DNA of 64,000 nucleotides from Steinernema hermaphroditum (taxonomy: Eukaryota; Nematoda; Chromadorea; Rhabditida; Steinernematidae): NCBI GenBank assembly GCA_030435675.1, contig CM059621.1, positions 62,001 to 126,000 on the forward strand, in the 5' to 3' direction. The first letter of the stretch is position 1, and each line of letters begins with the position of its first letter. The translations under genes and the position numbers were made by a program. Shown here piece after piece: positions 11,532 through 22,101 of the stretch. Under the pieces are notes generated by a model. That model was not told the origin of the DNA. It searched no databases and saw only the letters and a list, made by a program, of their open reading frames with translations.

Positions 11532-12233
11532 ATGTCGGCTTTCGCTCGTTTCAACTGCGCCATTTGCTTGGACTGGCTCGACGACACCAAAGCTACCGTA
11601 GTCACCGATTGCGGGCATCTGTTCCACAAGCAATGTATCGAGGGTTCTTTAAGAAGAACCCTCGGGTGTCCGTCTTGTCGTGATAGAGTCAAGGAACTCA
11701 AATCGGTCTTCTTCTCCACGGCACCCTTCAACCAAACCGATCTCCAAGAAGAGCTCGACATGGCCTACAAAACCATCAATAGCCTCAGTCGGGAACGAAC
11801 TGATCTCAACGTCACTCAAGCGGATATCGACGCAATGGCCAAGACCATCAGTGATTTATCAGTGGAGAATAGACGTCTACGTTCCAACGTTGACTCTTTG
11901 CAGAAACAGCTGTCAGAGACGCGGTCTTCCTACAGCGGGCTGATGCAACGCGTCGACACGCTTATGAAGGGAGCTAGGAATCTGGAGAAAGCGTACAGTG
12001 AGAGTATTCAGAAGCGATCTCAGGGCCAAGTGCATTCAACTGAGAAGCGTAGTGTTCGAGAGCCCACCATGAATGTCGCGACAAGCGGTCGCGTCTTTTC
12101 AGCGTGTCCGGGATTTCCCGAATTTGAGCGGAATTTGAATCCCGCGCCTATTCTGAACCAGACGTCTACGTTCGTGAGAGTGCTGAAGGAGAGGAGAGGT
12201 ATTCGTCAGTGTTCCAGAGCGGACTCCCAGTGA
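11532..12233 (+). CDS. RING-H2 plus coiled-coil protein, possible E3 ubiquitin ligase (TRAIP/NOPO-like layout)
   Basis: A single intronless frame encodes 233 residues. Residues 9-49 form a complete RING-H2: CAIC, 14 residues, C-G-H, two residues, H, two residues, C, 10 residues, CPSC. A heptad-rich coiled-coil region runs from about residue 65 to 150 (DLQEELDMAYKTINSLSRE and VENRRLRSNVDSLQKQL). The tail is low in structure. RING proteins usually recruit an E2 enzyme for ubiquitin transfer. A short N-terminal RING followed by coiled coil is the TRAIP/NOPO arrangement, but I see no long conserved tail, so the assignment stays at architecture level. Lack of introns among intron-rich neighbours could point to retroposition. 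Confidence 0.75.
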   Translation: MSAFARFNCAICLDWLDDTKATVVTDCGHLFHKQCIEGSLRRTLGCPSCRDRVKELKSVFFSTAPFNQTDLQEELDMAYKTINSLSRERTDLNVTQADIDAMAKTISDLSVENRRLRSNVDSLQKQLSETRSSYSGLMQRVDTLMKGARNLEKAYSESIQKRSQGQVHSTEKRSVREPTMNVATSGRVFSACPGFPEFERNLNPAPILNQTSTFVRVLKERRGIRQCSRADSQ

Positions 12234-12742
12234 TTGGTCGAGTTGTTGCTGTGTGTGCCCGCGCGGACCTGTTGTTTTTTGGATCGTGTTGTCCAAATTC
12301 TGTATTTGTGTTGCCAATTATTGTTGTTGCCGTAGCGTAGATAAATTGTTGTACCAGCTCGGCTTTGTTGTATTCCTGGAGATCCGTCGGATTCCAGTTA
12401 GTATTGTAAAGGAAGATCGCGCGTCGCGGATCTTTCCTTGTGTTTTGTCCGGCGTTGAAACTTGTGAGTTTGCGCCAGTTGCTGTTGCGAGGCTACTGTG
12501 TTAGCTCGCGTGTATTAGTCGCTGTAGTGGTGATTGTATCACCGTGTGTGGTCGTACACAAGGGAATCCCGCGTGGCGACAGTCGCTTACGTACTTTGAG
12601 GAAGCAGAGCACGTAGTTGGATGTTTTTGGCGAGCTCTGCGACATAGTGGACTGCGAGGGCGTGACAGGGACCTTTCGTCACAATGAAGGTCAACGCAAA
12701 CGATTCCGGCAGGGAAGCCACGTCTAATACACAACGATAAGG
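12234..12742. other. Intergenic or 3'-UTR sequence
   Basis: GT- and TTG-rich sequence downstream of the RING-coiled-coil gene. No frame or structure could be supported. Confidence 0.35.
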
Positions 12743-13310
12743 TTATGGCGTGTTGAGATGAACGTAGTAGATTAGAGCACAAAGGATAGCCAGGAAGATG
12801 ATTCCAATGGCAGCAAGGACTACTGAAGATATCAGACGGCGCGGCATCTTCCTGCGGCGCTTGAAAGGTGCTGATGTCGTCCATCACAACCACCCGCGTC
12901 GCGGAATCCCCGAAGTTCGGGCTGCCAGCTGCTTGGAGGATAGGATTCGAGTTCGCCGACTGTGCCACATCGTTGCGTTTGCCTCGTATCTCTTCACCTG
13001 GACGCTTTCTCTTTCTCTCTTTCTCTTTCTCCCAAAGATTCTCTGAATCTCCGAAGTCTGCGTCAACAACCGAACCGACGATCGAACCGAAAGACCCGCT
13101 CCACGCTGTGTTCGTCTCTACCAAAATCAGTTCTTGACCTCCCCGCGAAAACTAATGGGATCGCCGTCTTCAGCTCCGGTATTAGGTTGCCGGGACGCTT
13201 TGTGACGACGCCTACTCACATAGTGGACAGGATCGCAAAGTCCGATGAAGAAGTTGGTGATGCACCAGTGCTCTGCCAGTGCTTCCAATGCTCGATTAAA
13301 GGAGTTAAAG
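12743..13310 (-). CDS. Candidate small tail-anchored membrane protein (5' end unknown)
   Basis: Three minus-strand pieces join in phase: an exon ending at 13220 with CDPVHY before GTGAGT, a middle exon 13151-12998, and a last exon 12870-12743. The middle exon is acidic then strongly basic (GDSENLWEKEKERKRKRP). The last exon reads FKRRRKMPRRLISS followed by a long hydrophobic span (VVLAAIGIIFLAILCALIYY) and stops six residues later. Basic residues next to a C-terminal span fit a tail-anchored or type II membrane protein. No ATG was found in the first exon, so the start at 13310 is only nominal. A run of CTTTCT repeats on the plus strand encodes the KEKERKRK stretch. The family is not recognised, and the model rests on phase compatibility and the hydrophobic span. 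Confidence 0.4.
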
Positions 13311-13551
13311 ACAACAAACGACAAGTGGCTGAGTAATCGACGATCGCAATTGTGTAAGGAATACTTTGGTGAAGTAGATTCAGTGAAAAACACGAATTTT
13401 AATGAAAAAAAACAGACTTTCTGCGAAAGCTTTCATTCCTGATAACATGGATGTTTACGTTTGGACGCGTCTTTTCCGTGATAATCAATATTTTTACTGT
13501 CTCTTTGCTTTTTCTATTTCGTTTGCCCCACCGTTCCGTTGTCGTTTAGCC

Positions 13552-13746
13552 ATGTCACAGCCTTGCGAATTCAATTGCCCCATCTGCCTCTATGAGTTGG
13601 AAGGACCGCGAACCGTCCTCGAAACGCCCTGCGGTCATTTGTATCACGAAGAATGCATAACGCGATGGCTCCAGGGAAGTTCGAACTGTCCCTATTGTCG
13701 TGCTGAACTAGCCAGGTACAAGATGAGCACGATGCTAAGTAGTTAA
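13552..13746 (+). CDS. Very small RING-H2 protein
   Basis: A 64-residue protein from the ATG at 13552, the start that directly precedes the domain (MSQPCEFN); the open frame extends upstream to 13402 but reads as non-coding. The RING-H2 is complete: CPIC, 14 residues, C-G-H, two residues, H, two residues, C, 10 residues, CPYC. Little follows it except a basic tail (RAELARYKM). Such minimal RING proteins may act as accessory E3 subunits. It is a close relative of the half-RING at 9866-10237 and more distantly of the RING-coiled-coil gene at 11532. A downstream exon cannot be excluded, as the domain ends near the stop. Confidence 0.65.
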   Translation: MSQPCEFNCPICLYELEGPRTVLETPCGHLYHEECITRWLQGSSNCPYCRAELARYKMSTMLSS

Positions 13747-14014
13747 AGGGTTTTAGGGATCCGGAGCGGCTCCCGACCCTTCCGCCAATATTCCTTCACC
13801 CAAATCATCGTCTTGAACGCTTTTCCGAGACGTACGACTCCGAGGTCTACTTGATGGTTTTTGAAAACAGTCAGCAGATTCAGATCAGTTTGATCAGTCT
13901 GTACACCGCCCTCTTCATCGACTCTTGACCTGCTTTCTACAGAGTAGGACACGTTGTTGCCGTTCATGTTGTTTCATTTTTGTGAACATATGTATATCAA
14001 TATGGCAGTGCACA

Positions 14015-15433
14015 TCATACGTATAGCCCAGAGAACAGAACAGCTTTGCTTGGTTCGTGGACGACGAAGTAAGCGAAAGGGTGATCGGCTGTGAATTCAA
14101 CTTCGTCGACCGTGTAAAATCTGACTTCACTTTTATTTTCTTTGGCCATGGGGCTCCTTGTTGATACGGTCCCGGTCTCGGTAACCTTAAAGGTAATTAA
14201 ATTTCATACTGTCTCTAAATGTTGAAATATCATCAGTTCGGCTGGCCAGGACAGGTTCAGATCGATTCACGGACAGCTGCTCCTAGCCGCTCGTGCCCAT
14301 CTTTTGATCCAAAACCAATAAAGCTCCATGTCACCAGGTTTGTTTTTGAGTGATCAGGTGTTAGGACAGATTATGTCCCACCCAACAGATCTTTTTTTTT
14401 TCTTTTTTTTAATGCATTTCATAAGCTTACCGAAAAATGTATGTTTTGAATACATCGATCCAAGTCGTGTTGTTTAGCTCCATTGCTATGCTCAATACCT
14501 TCTAAGCACTTGTTCATATCCTGGACGTTGACAACTTCGAATTTTGGAATGGATGCCTGCAATTTTTGGTCAGTTATGTCCACGTTGTTTTGCACTATAC
14601 CTTGACATTAAGATCAGTTCTGAATTCAGATTTGAGCACATCTTCCAGATAGCTTCCAGTAATCTCTGGAATCGTTGACTGCTTAGTCCTAGGTAAAGCG
14701 ATATACATTGAGACATCTTTTCGAGCATAGTTCATCCTTAGAATTTGGAAGTTTCTATCCTTGTAGTAGGGAAATGTGTATTCTTCGTGCATCATTTGTA
14801 TCTAAAAGAATGGAAAATCTTTAGAGTGAGGTTGACTGGTTCTCTTACCTTTGTGATCTGACCGTCTGCGCCCCAAAAATCCTTGTACACAGTGGCCTCT
14901 GGATCAAAAGGCTTTATCCAGCTGCATACCATACTGACTCCTGTTCTATCCGACTGGAATACCGAACTTATCGCTTCAGAAACATTGCTGCAATATTTCT
15001 GCACATCTTCCTTGGTTACATCTGCTCTCAAAAGCCGGCAAAGCTCCTCAATTCTTATCGAATTTTCTTTGAGATAAGCTATAAGAACGGCATATGGCGA
15101 GCTCAGATGAGGTCCTTCATGGTTCTTGCTATTCAAGAACTGTGCAGCCAGATGTAGCTGTCCTGAAGAAATATCCGCGCTGTAGGATTCTTCGCCATCC
15201 AGCGATATATCCGAGATGATATCGCTCGAGTGCAAGCTGGAAATGACCGAATTGTTTTCTGACAATTGGCCAATCGAATCCTCCTCGGGAAGTTTCAACT
15301 CATTTCCGTTCAAATCGACTTTTGCATGTGGGCCAGCCTTCGCGAAAGTAACGGCATCGTGAGTGAACGACCTTCGATTAGCCCTGGCCTTCATTTTACG
15401 GAGAATGCATTCGGCTTTGGTGATGAAGCCCAT
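14015..15433 (-). CDS. Serpin-family protein with shortened core and atypical reactive-loop hinge
   Basis: Four exons (15433-14849, 14801-14601, 14556-14431, 14185-14015; introns 47, 44 and 245 nt) give 360 residues. Serpin landmarks: SSPYAVLIAYL (helix B region), IKPFDPEAT, IQMMHEEYTFPYYKD, VSMYIALPR (strand s2B-like), a loop ETGTVSTRSPMA, and the C-terminal signature FTADHPFAYFVV with a terminal VLFSGLYV. The phase-0 junction joins NIHFS to VTETGT and rebuilds the usual strand s5A region. Two features are odd. The segment between helix C and strand s3A is much shorter than in normal serpins. The hinge has Arg at P10 and Pro at P8 instead of small residues, which argues against classical inhibition. 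There is no signal peptide and the N-terminal ~75 residues are polar, so it is probably intracellular. Confidence 0.75.
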
Positions 15434-15918
15434 TTCTGAAAGAGTTAAGCTATGAAGAAACTAAAATTTCAAAGCGGACTAGCCGTCGAATGAAGTGAGT
15501 TGGTTTTGTTTGCGCTGATACTAATGCTACACATGGTGAGTGTGATTTTGCACTTCTGCCTGCGCCGGCTCTTTGGAAATGAATGTGATAAAATGATGTA
15601 TTACCCGTTAGGACCTTATGATCATCTTAACAAACGAGTGGCCTAGATAGCCTTCACTGCCTGATTTCCCATGCACATATGATAAATAAAAAAGATAAAT
15701 GATAAAAAGGTTGATCTCATACCAGCCGTTTTTCTATTCATCGTTGGGTTAGGGTTCTTTGTTCCACACGCTTTGCGTTCTTATAATGACTCTCAGAGAT
15801 CGCTGTTTGCGCGAAAACTTATTTCATTACGTAGTTACGCGGAAATACGAAGTCATAATAATCATAAGGGAGTCTCACTCTTGTCGCGGTGGCGAGCGGT
15901 CGGTCCCTCCGGTCGCTC

Positions 15919-15990
15919 TCCGAGTGTCCGGTTGGTCTGATGGTAAACCCTGTGGCAGATGTGAGTTTTCCGGCTTCCAGAGGGAATTGG
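15919..15990 (+). repeat. Dispersed repeat, copy 1 (second copy at 62619)
   Basis: Shares the order gtccgg/attggtc, ggtaaaccctgtggc, gttgtgagt and cttccagaggaattggg-like words with 62619-62693. Similarity probably extends upstream to about 15870 (ggagtctcactct). The central ttggtctgatggtaaaccc resembles a tRNA D-arm, so a tRNA-derived SINE fragment is possible. A reverse-complement fragment lies at 16167-16182. Confidence 0.6.
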
Positions 15991-16074
15991 GGAATTGGGA
16001 ATTGCTTACGCGCAACCTGTATGATTGAATGAGAAATATGTGTCTGAACTGAAGCCCTTTTTAGACGAAAAAAA

Positions 16075-16103
16075 TTAGCCGCGGCCGCCTTCCAGGCGGC
16101 TAA
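16075..16103. repeat. GC-rich hairpin
   Basis: Arms ttagccgc and gcggctaa are perfectly complementary, enclosing a GC-rich loop that can itself pair (gccgcc with ggcggc). It sits in the intergenic space downstream of the minus-strand seven-helix gene, between the two halves of a 16-bp inverted repeat. It could be part of a small foldback element; no terminator-like T run of note follows. Confidence 0.6.
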
Positions 16104-16469
16104 ATTTCTTGATGGTCCACGCTCGTGCTTTTACTCATACTTTTATACTTTGAATCTTTTCGCAGTCTCACATCTGCCACAGCGTCCCGCCTGATTGGAC
16201 TATGGTGCGCCAAACTGACACTCTGTACGTCTACGTTCCAGCACTCCACTTCACTTGTACTCAACGGCGCACTTTATCATTATCCACAGATTGTCTCAAC
16301 TCCGTCCTATCATCTCATTCGTGGGTCATCTCTGCCCCAGTTCATGCCCATCCCATCCCTTCCCAATTCATGTTCTTGATTTCGATTTAATTTATGCCTA
16401 ATTCCACGTTAAGGAATTGGTTGAGCCATTGTAAGCTTTGAAAGCGACAACAACCGCCTTCTACTTGAC

Positions 16470-17392
16470 TCATCTCTTCTTAGCTATCATGTAATAGAAT
16501 AAGAGCGTTGATGCACAGAAATCCATTGAGCAACCGACGAGTCCATAAGCGCCAAGATAAGTTCCAATTTTGAACCCAACCTGAAACGCCAGATTATGCA
16601 TTATTTAAACCAGATGCACTACTTCATGCGCTATGAGATCAGCCATGTAAGGCCCGGTTTCGAGGATGATACGAAAGTACAAAGAGTATCGAACAAATTT
16701 TGTCATCTGCAAAGGATAGAATAGATTTGCTAGTCAATAAAAGTACTTACTCTAAGAGTTTCCGTTTTACCAATATTGATAGATTTTGTGTATTTGAAAT
16801 AAGAAACAAGAAAGGCGGCTCCCAAAAGCAAGATGCCTACAGACAACGTGAAAATGACGGAGCTGACATACTGCCTTCGATTGAACATGCCGGCACAGTT
16901 CATCGCAAAACAGTCCTCCTGAATTGGTGTTGTACGTGAAGGTCCTTGCATCAAACTAGGGCCGACAGCAATGGAAACGGCAGTCAATGCGAAAGCGACC
17001 TCCACACAAGCGACGAGTTTATTTGCTCTCCGCATGGGTCTCAGCGGAAATAGCAAAATGTAGATCCGTAGTACGTACAAAGCCAAGTTGGCCGTTATGA
17101 AAAAGATATGCATCGAAATATGGAAGACTCCAATGAAGAAGAAGATCGGCAGTTTTTCAGGAACGTTTGGAATAAACTTGAGTGAGAAGGCAATCCACGT
17201 TGTGGAGAGTAGAGTGCAACTGGCAGCAATCCCAGCCACGGCAATGAACAGAACCCCCATTGGAGATGGCTCTTTGCAGTACTTTTTGTATACTTTCGAG
17301 GAATAGATCAGAATTAGATGCGGAAGTGTTACAGCTGCGAAGACAATAGCGATTATGTATTGGGTTAGGGCGAGAGTAAGGAAGGAGCTCAT
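16470..17392 (-). CDS. Seven-helix receptor-like membrane protein, paralogue 1
   Basis: Three exons (17392-16751, 16706-16623, 16580-16470; introns 44 and 42 nt) give 278 residues. I chose the ATG at 17392 because it puts the first span right at the N terminus as in the paralogue at 20224; the frame is open upstream to 17479. Hydrophobic spans occur at about residues 5-25, 40-65, 75-100 (FFFIGVFHISMHIFFITANLALY), 120-140, 168-195, 210-230 and 245-268. Shared family marks are YVLRIYILLFPLRPM after span three and a DCFAMNC loop. Intron positions match the two other members. A chemoreceptor role is common for such nematode clusters, but I could not place it in a named family. Confidence 0.75.
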
Positions 17393-18175
17393 AATAGTAC
17401 AGAGATGAAAAGCGCGCCGTGAGGAACTTCCACGACGACCACTGAAAGATGATTTATAACAAAAACCGAAGCTAATCAAGTTAGTTTCAGTGAGTGGTTT
17501 TCCCAGAAGATTAGTCGAATAACTACGTTTTACGTCAAACGCTTCTCTAGTAGTTGAGCCATATTGTCAACAATCATATTCGCAGTAATTATGAGGTTGT
17601 TCCAAGAGTTCCCTCATTATTTCCCGTGTATTGTTCCCTTGTGAGTTTGTATTCACCGCACTATGTAAATTACACCATTTTGTAGAAAGTGTATCGCCTT
17701 CCATAACGTCGTGTTTCCTTCGCGTTCAGATCTGCTCGACCAACTAGTGAGCTTCATCGAAAAATAGACAGTTTATGTCACAGTCGCTCGTGATATATCT
17801 CAGGTACACAAGTTCGGCCGCTGGAATACACCGGCAGAGGTCAACCTTTGTTGCAAAATGAGAGTGAAATCACGCGGAGATCGTAAAGACAAGATGCGCT
17901 GCGAGCGATCGAAGATAGTACGCGTCGATCGCCTAAGGATGGTGTACAGTTCAGTCTGGCGGGCATGAGCACGCACGCTCCTCAGGCGCGATTTCATTGA
18001 TAATTTCTTTATTTCTTTCATTAACTGTGTCCTCATTTGAACCAACGTATTTTCGAGGTATTCTGACATTTATGACTTTGGGAAACTTGTTGTTATCGCT
18101 TGCGTTCATTTGCTTTGATAATGGCAAACATGCTTTATGATGACTACGATCATTTAATAGAAAACGCATTTCCAG
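17393..18175. other. Intergenic stretch; may hold 5' exons of the zinc-finger gene
   Basis: The zinc-finger exon at 18176 begins with an incomplete codon, so at least one upstream exon should lie here or further left. No exon could be identified with confidence. Confidence 0.4.
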
Positions 18176-18703
18176 CGCAAAGGTCCAACCGTTGGAAAAC
18201 ATCATGTTTCACACCGAGAAAGCGTTCTCGTGTGAGCTTTGTGACAAGCGCTTCCGTTTTTGTTCGAACCTATCCGAGCATCGTTCTGTACACACTGCCC
18301 TCAAGCCATATGTTTGCAAGTTCTGCGGCAAGTCCAGCCACTTGAAAGGTAGGCTTTTCTTCCTCTGATTCCGTTACCCTATCGTGATGCGTCTTTTGAA
18401 TGTACCTTATCAACCAATCTGAACAAACATGAGTGTCCGGGTTCTTCAATGAATCAAAATTCTTCCGCTCGATTCCCACTTCCCTATAGACCGTTTATAA
18501 TCAATATCGGTGACCGTTGTGACGAGTCGTGGATAATGAGGTCACAAACCCACGTAATATCTGTGCACTGACGATCGAAGATGACATTTCTTAAGGGGTC
18601 TGTTTCAGCGACCCACACGAAACACATCTTGAATCATCACAATTACATACCCATTTCGAAGGACAGTGTCATCATCCAGAAGGCGAAGAAGTCGAAGCAG
18701 TAA
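18176..18703 (+). CDS. C-terminal part of a C2H2 zinc-finger protein
   Basis: Two exons (18176-18348 and 18609-18703; 260-nt intron) encode a C-terminal end with two C2H2 fingers. The first reads CELC, 12 residues, H, three residues, H, preceded by the linker HTEKAF. The second, CKFC ... H-x3-H, is split by the intron: KSSHLK in one exon and ATHTKHILNHH in the next. Joining restores exactly C-x2-C-x12-H-x3-H, which confirms the splice. The tail is basic (QKAKKSKQ). The first exon starts in phase 2, so the gene continues upstream and the N terminus was not found. The stop codon is followed at once by AATAAA (18703-18708), a candidate poly(A) signal. Probably a nuclear DNA-binding protein. Confidence 0.7.
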
Positions 18704-19079
18704 ATAAATTATCGTATAATTTGAAAAGATAGTTTGAATACACTATGGGTTTCGTGATTATGGGACTGTTTGTTGAGAAGCAATAAGCTGACATAATAAA
18801 AAGCTGAAAAAAGGACTTCTACGTGTTGCAACCAAGCTATAACTGTCCAGCGGCCAAGGAAGCAGGACTAATAGCGCTTCCGGGTTCCGGAACTGGTCTT
18901 AACAACTCATAGCTACTATGGTTGTTATGAGAGCCAACATCAGAGACAGACATAATAAACGAACATAGATCAATGACCGTCCAGAGGTTTTAGGTCTACT
19001 TAGAATACTAAACTAAGCAAAAAAGAGAAAAAGGCTGAGTCCACTGGCGGTATATAGTAACAGGAACGACAAGAAAAAC
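18704..19079. other. Intergenic stretch
   Basis: AT-rich sequence between the zinc-finger gene and the tRNA gene; nothing further could be supported. Confidence 0.4.
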
Positions 19080-19160
19080 GGCGAGATGGCCGAGTGGTCT
19101 AAGGCGCTGGTTTTAGGCACCAGTCACAATGTGGCGTGGGTTCGAATCCCACTCTCGTCA
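19080..19160 (+). tRNA. tRNA-Leu (anticodon UAG)
   Basis: The 81-nt sequence folds as a class II tRNA. The acceptor stem GGCGAGA pairs with TCTCGTC (one G-U) and is followed by discriminator A. Box A is TGGCCGAGTGG. The anticodon stem CTGGT/ACCAG encloses the loop TTTAGGC with anticodon TAG. A long variable arm and the T arm GTGGG-TTCGAAT-CCCAC follow. The anticodon reads CUN leucine codons. There is no intron. A T-run (ttttttt) begins about six bases downstream and should end Pol III transcription. This is the only tRNA in the window that looks functional. Confidence 0.95.
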
Positions 19161-19163
19161 TAA

Positions 19164-19171
19164 CTTTTTTT
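19164..19171 (+). terminator. Pol III terminator of the tRNA-Leu gene
   Basis: A run of T residues directly after the tRNA 3' end, the standard RNA polymerase III stop signal. Confidence 0.75.
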
Positions 19172-20223
19172 CCCGGTTCTATTTGGATATAGTGAAACTG
19201 CTTGCACAATTTTCTTTATTTTGATTCACATTTTTTATTCTTGAGAATCACGCTATAAGTATAGGATTTTTATAGGATATAAACCCGACTGCGCGCGAAT
19301 TCGCGCCCTCCAGGTACTAAAAGCCAATTATCCTGTAGCCCTGCGGGCGGCAAGACACCATAGCCCTGCGGGCGGCAAGATTGGCGCTCATGTAAATGGC
19401 TAAAGTGGGCGAAAAAATTGTAAAGTTTCAGGAAACTCGAACCGAAAACACTGCTGGTTACAAAATAGGCCAAAAATCACTCAAAAACAGCAAAAAAAAC
19501 TCAAAGCCTAGCATCACCAGAGAGATAGTGGCAGTAGAGCACTACCATCTCAACTGTCTGTGTGGCTCATTGCGAACGTTCTCTGTTTGTAAGCGGGTGA
19601 AATGGGTTCGGAGTAACATTGCGGAGATGGTAGAGCACAGTGGAGAAGATCACATCATCGGAGCTCCTGGAGGTGCGGACTTCAGAGCTGCATCTTACGT
19701 GGGTTGCGTGGGCAACGAACGGAGTCCAGTTAAGCATGATGTCATGGAACAGCTAGTGAAGTGCAAACGTTGCAGCTGGCGGCGCAGATCTTGCAGTGGT
19801 TCTTCGGCTTCTCGTGGCGACACGGGTGGTCAGGAGGTGTTAGCGGCGTTTTTGTCAAGACAGTGGAGCTACGACTCCTTGGTGTTTCAGGGCTGATGGG
19901 AGCCGGGGCGATCATTTCGCCACTGACTCAAAAGACCTATAGAAGTACAACTCCATCTAGATGGCAGTGCAATACAAATTCTCATTTTGTACTTATTCCA
20001 TTTGCCGATTCGTTACTCACATGCTACTTTCCACATCGGCCTCATCACCATCCAGAACTCGCTTCTTTCCAGATCTGTGAATTGCCCTGTTTTTCACCGT
20101 CTTTTCTTATTTCCACATGATAATTGTTTTTTCCAGACAAGAACAGTTTCGTGAGAAACTATGTAATCATCATACCAATCTACTACTTCCCCATTGGTGT
20201 TCTTACACTAACTACGTAGCGTT
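19172..20223. other. Intergenic stretch with short repeats
   Basis: Contains a 22-bp tandem pair sharing tagccctgcgggcggcaaga at about 19338 and 19362, and a GC-rich block (about 19610-19865) related to one at 35.1 kb. A 166-residue plus frame at 19396-19896 spans these repeats and is not supported as a gene. Confidence 0.45.
19610..19865 (+). repeat. GC-rich dispersed repeat, copy 1 (second copy near 35095-35325)
   Basis: Shares in order gatggtagagcacag/gacggtggagcacag, ggtgcggac, and a closing run gcagctggcggcgcagatct / gcagctggctgcgcggactt followed by ttcg..ttctc.ggcg.c.cgggtgg. The copies are diverged. Each lies a few hundred bases upstream of a plus-strand gene. The origin is unknown. 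Confidence 0.45.
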
Positions 20224-21323
20224 ATGCTGTTATCACTTGCGCTGGTCGAATATTTTGTTATCCTTCTCCTAATCATTTTCTCAGTCTATCATCTAACCAT
20301 AATTTATCGAAACAAATCCTTTAAAGCTCAATGGATTGATTCCTCGCCTTTGGCTCTTCTATTTCTCTCTACCTCTTTCATGTGCCTGCTTGCCGCTATC
20401 TACACTACTCAATGGATATTGCTCGCATGTGGAGCAATAAGAAATGTTGCTGAAAACACCACCTTTCTATTATACATCGGGCTGCTTCACATCACCTTCC
20501 AGCTTTGCTATATCACTGCCAACTTGGCAATATACGCGCAGAGAATCTACATTTTGGCTTTTCCGCTAAATTCTCTAGCCAAAGCCAACAAAGCGATCGT
20601 TCTTATCGAAATTGTAGTAAGTGTGGTGGCAGTGTCGGTCGCCACTGTTCCTAATGTTGTTGGCAGAGAAGCCGATACGATTCCACTCCCGAAAGGTCAG
20701 TTTCCGGATATATACGGGTATCAACGTTTGATTAGATTGCTACTCAAACAACTGCTCTAACTTGCTGACAAGAAGGACCTATAGCGCTGGAGCGACCTTT
20801 GTGCTCTCCGTTTGCACCGTAATCTTAGGTGGTGTTCTTCAGTACGCACACTTCAAATTTCGGAACAGCTACAAAACCGCAAAGAGTGAATCAGTGAAGG
20901 TTAGTGAGCTTATGACTATACATCATTATCACAAAGGAATGGGGAACACACGAGACCAAAACCCTTTATACATGGCCACAGTAAATACTAAGTTTTTAGT
21001 TGAATCAATTCGCCCGATACTCCTTCTACATACGCCTCAGCTTCGAAACCTTACCTTATATGACGGACGTTATTCTCAGCAACACGGTAGGATTCGCGGC
21101 AGTCCCCCGTTCTAAACTTTAGATCTTGAAGGTTGGACTGAAAGTTGGACCATATCTGGGCCCTTATGGACTTCTTGTCATCTCTCTGGACTTCTGTATC
21201 TGCACGTTTCTGTATCACAATATGATCATCAAGAAGAGTGGAGCAGTGGCACAATTCCGAAAACGAATATCTGGCAAGCAACATAAAGTAGCCGACGAGC
21301 CGGTCGATGTCACTACTTTATAA
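20224..21323 (+). CDS. Seven-helix receptor-like membrane protein, paralogue 2
   Basis: Four exons (20224-20695, 20736-20899, 21000-21086, 21132-21323; introns 40, 100 and 45 nt) give 304 residues. The N terminus is the first span (MLLSLALVEYFVILLLIIF). Family marks shared with the genes at 16470 and 22102 are NLAIYAQRIYILAFPL after span three, a DCYSNNCSNLL loop, FARYSFYIRLSFE before span six, and GPYLGPYGLL at span seven. The tail is longer and charged. Exons of 164 and 87 nt match in length and phase those of the gene at 22102-23977. AATAAA at 21409-21414 is a candidate poly(A) signal. Likely a plasma-membrane receptor or related protein; the ligand is unknown. Confidence 0.75.
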
Positions 21324-22101
21324 TTGCAGGGTTATGTTATATCTACTCGGGATCCGTTTTTCGAAAACGAACGCAGTGGTTAGTGCGTGCCTTTGGCACA
21401 CTGTTCACAATAAAAACCTAAGACATTAGAGGACAGCTGTTGGGCTTCATCTGCACTTTTTGAGTGGCATGTACCGTACTTGCATAACGTCATTGGTCGA
21501 TTGAGCCGCACAGTTTTGGGATGAAAAATGGCTAGAATACAACGTGGATGTGGGGACAACGGATGCATAAGCATATGTAGGTTCTGTGTCTCCTTCCCCC
21601 ACCCCCACCACACACACACTGACCAGTTCTTTCAAACTCGGCGCGGTCGCAACACAATTCTTTCGCTGGACAGGAGGTACTAGCAGAGCATGTGCCGACG
21701 CGCAGGCTTGTCCTTCACTGATGCAAAGGAGATCAACACGATTTACTGCGAGAATATGGAGCCCTTCGAGAAGCAATGAAGGAGGGCGCTTGCAGATGTC
21801 TGTCCTCGAAAGCTTCTCTGCCTCCACGGCTGCCACACCGACTCCAAAGATTGCTCCAAGTGTCGAGGAGAAACTCAGGAGAACTCAGAAGAAGGCATTG
21901 CTAGGCCTAAGCGTAACGCTTTTCTAATCAGCCGGCCTTATGAACGAACGGCTTGCAGCGGCAGAAATCCCATAAATACATAATCAGTAGTCACGTCTCT
22001 GTGACGCTGAACCAGGTGGGAAATTATCCACATTTTCCCGCCTTCCTGTGTTCGAACACAATTCATTCTATTTAGTTCCTGAGGTATTTTTACAAACATA
22101 T
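21324..22101. other. Intergenic stretch between convergent seven-helix genes
   Basis: Holds the 3' end of the plus-strand gene. A minus-strand frame beginning MAAVEAEKLSRTD (from 21836) and plus-strand frames here could not be tied to a gene. Confidence 0.4.

Larger units (their letters stand above)
15434..16469. other. Intergenic stretch with inverted repeats
   Basis: No gene supported. It contains one copy of a dispersed repeat (15919-15990), a GC hairpin at 16075-16103, and an exact 16-bp inverted match between 15950-15965 and 16167-16182. Confidence 0.5.

Noticed and set aside
19396..19896. 166-residue plus-strand frame
   Set aside because: It runs through short tandem repeats and a dispersed GC-rich repeat and shows no domain.
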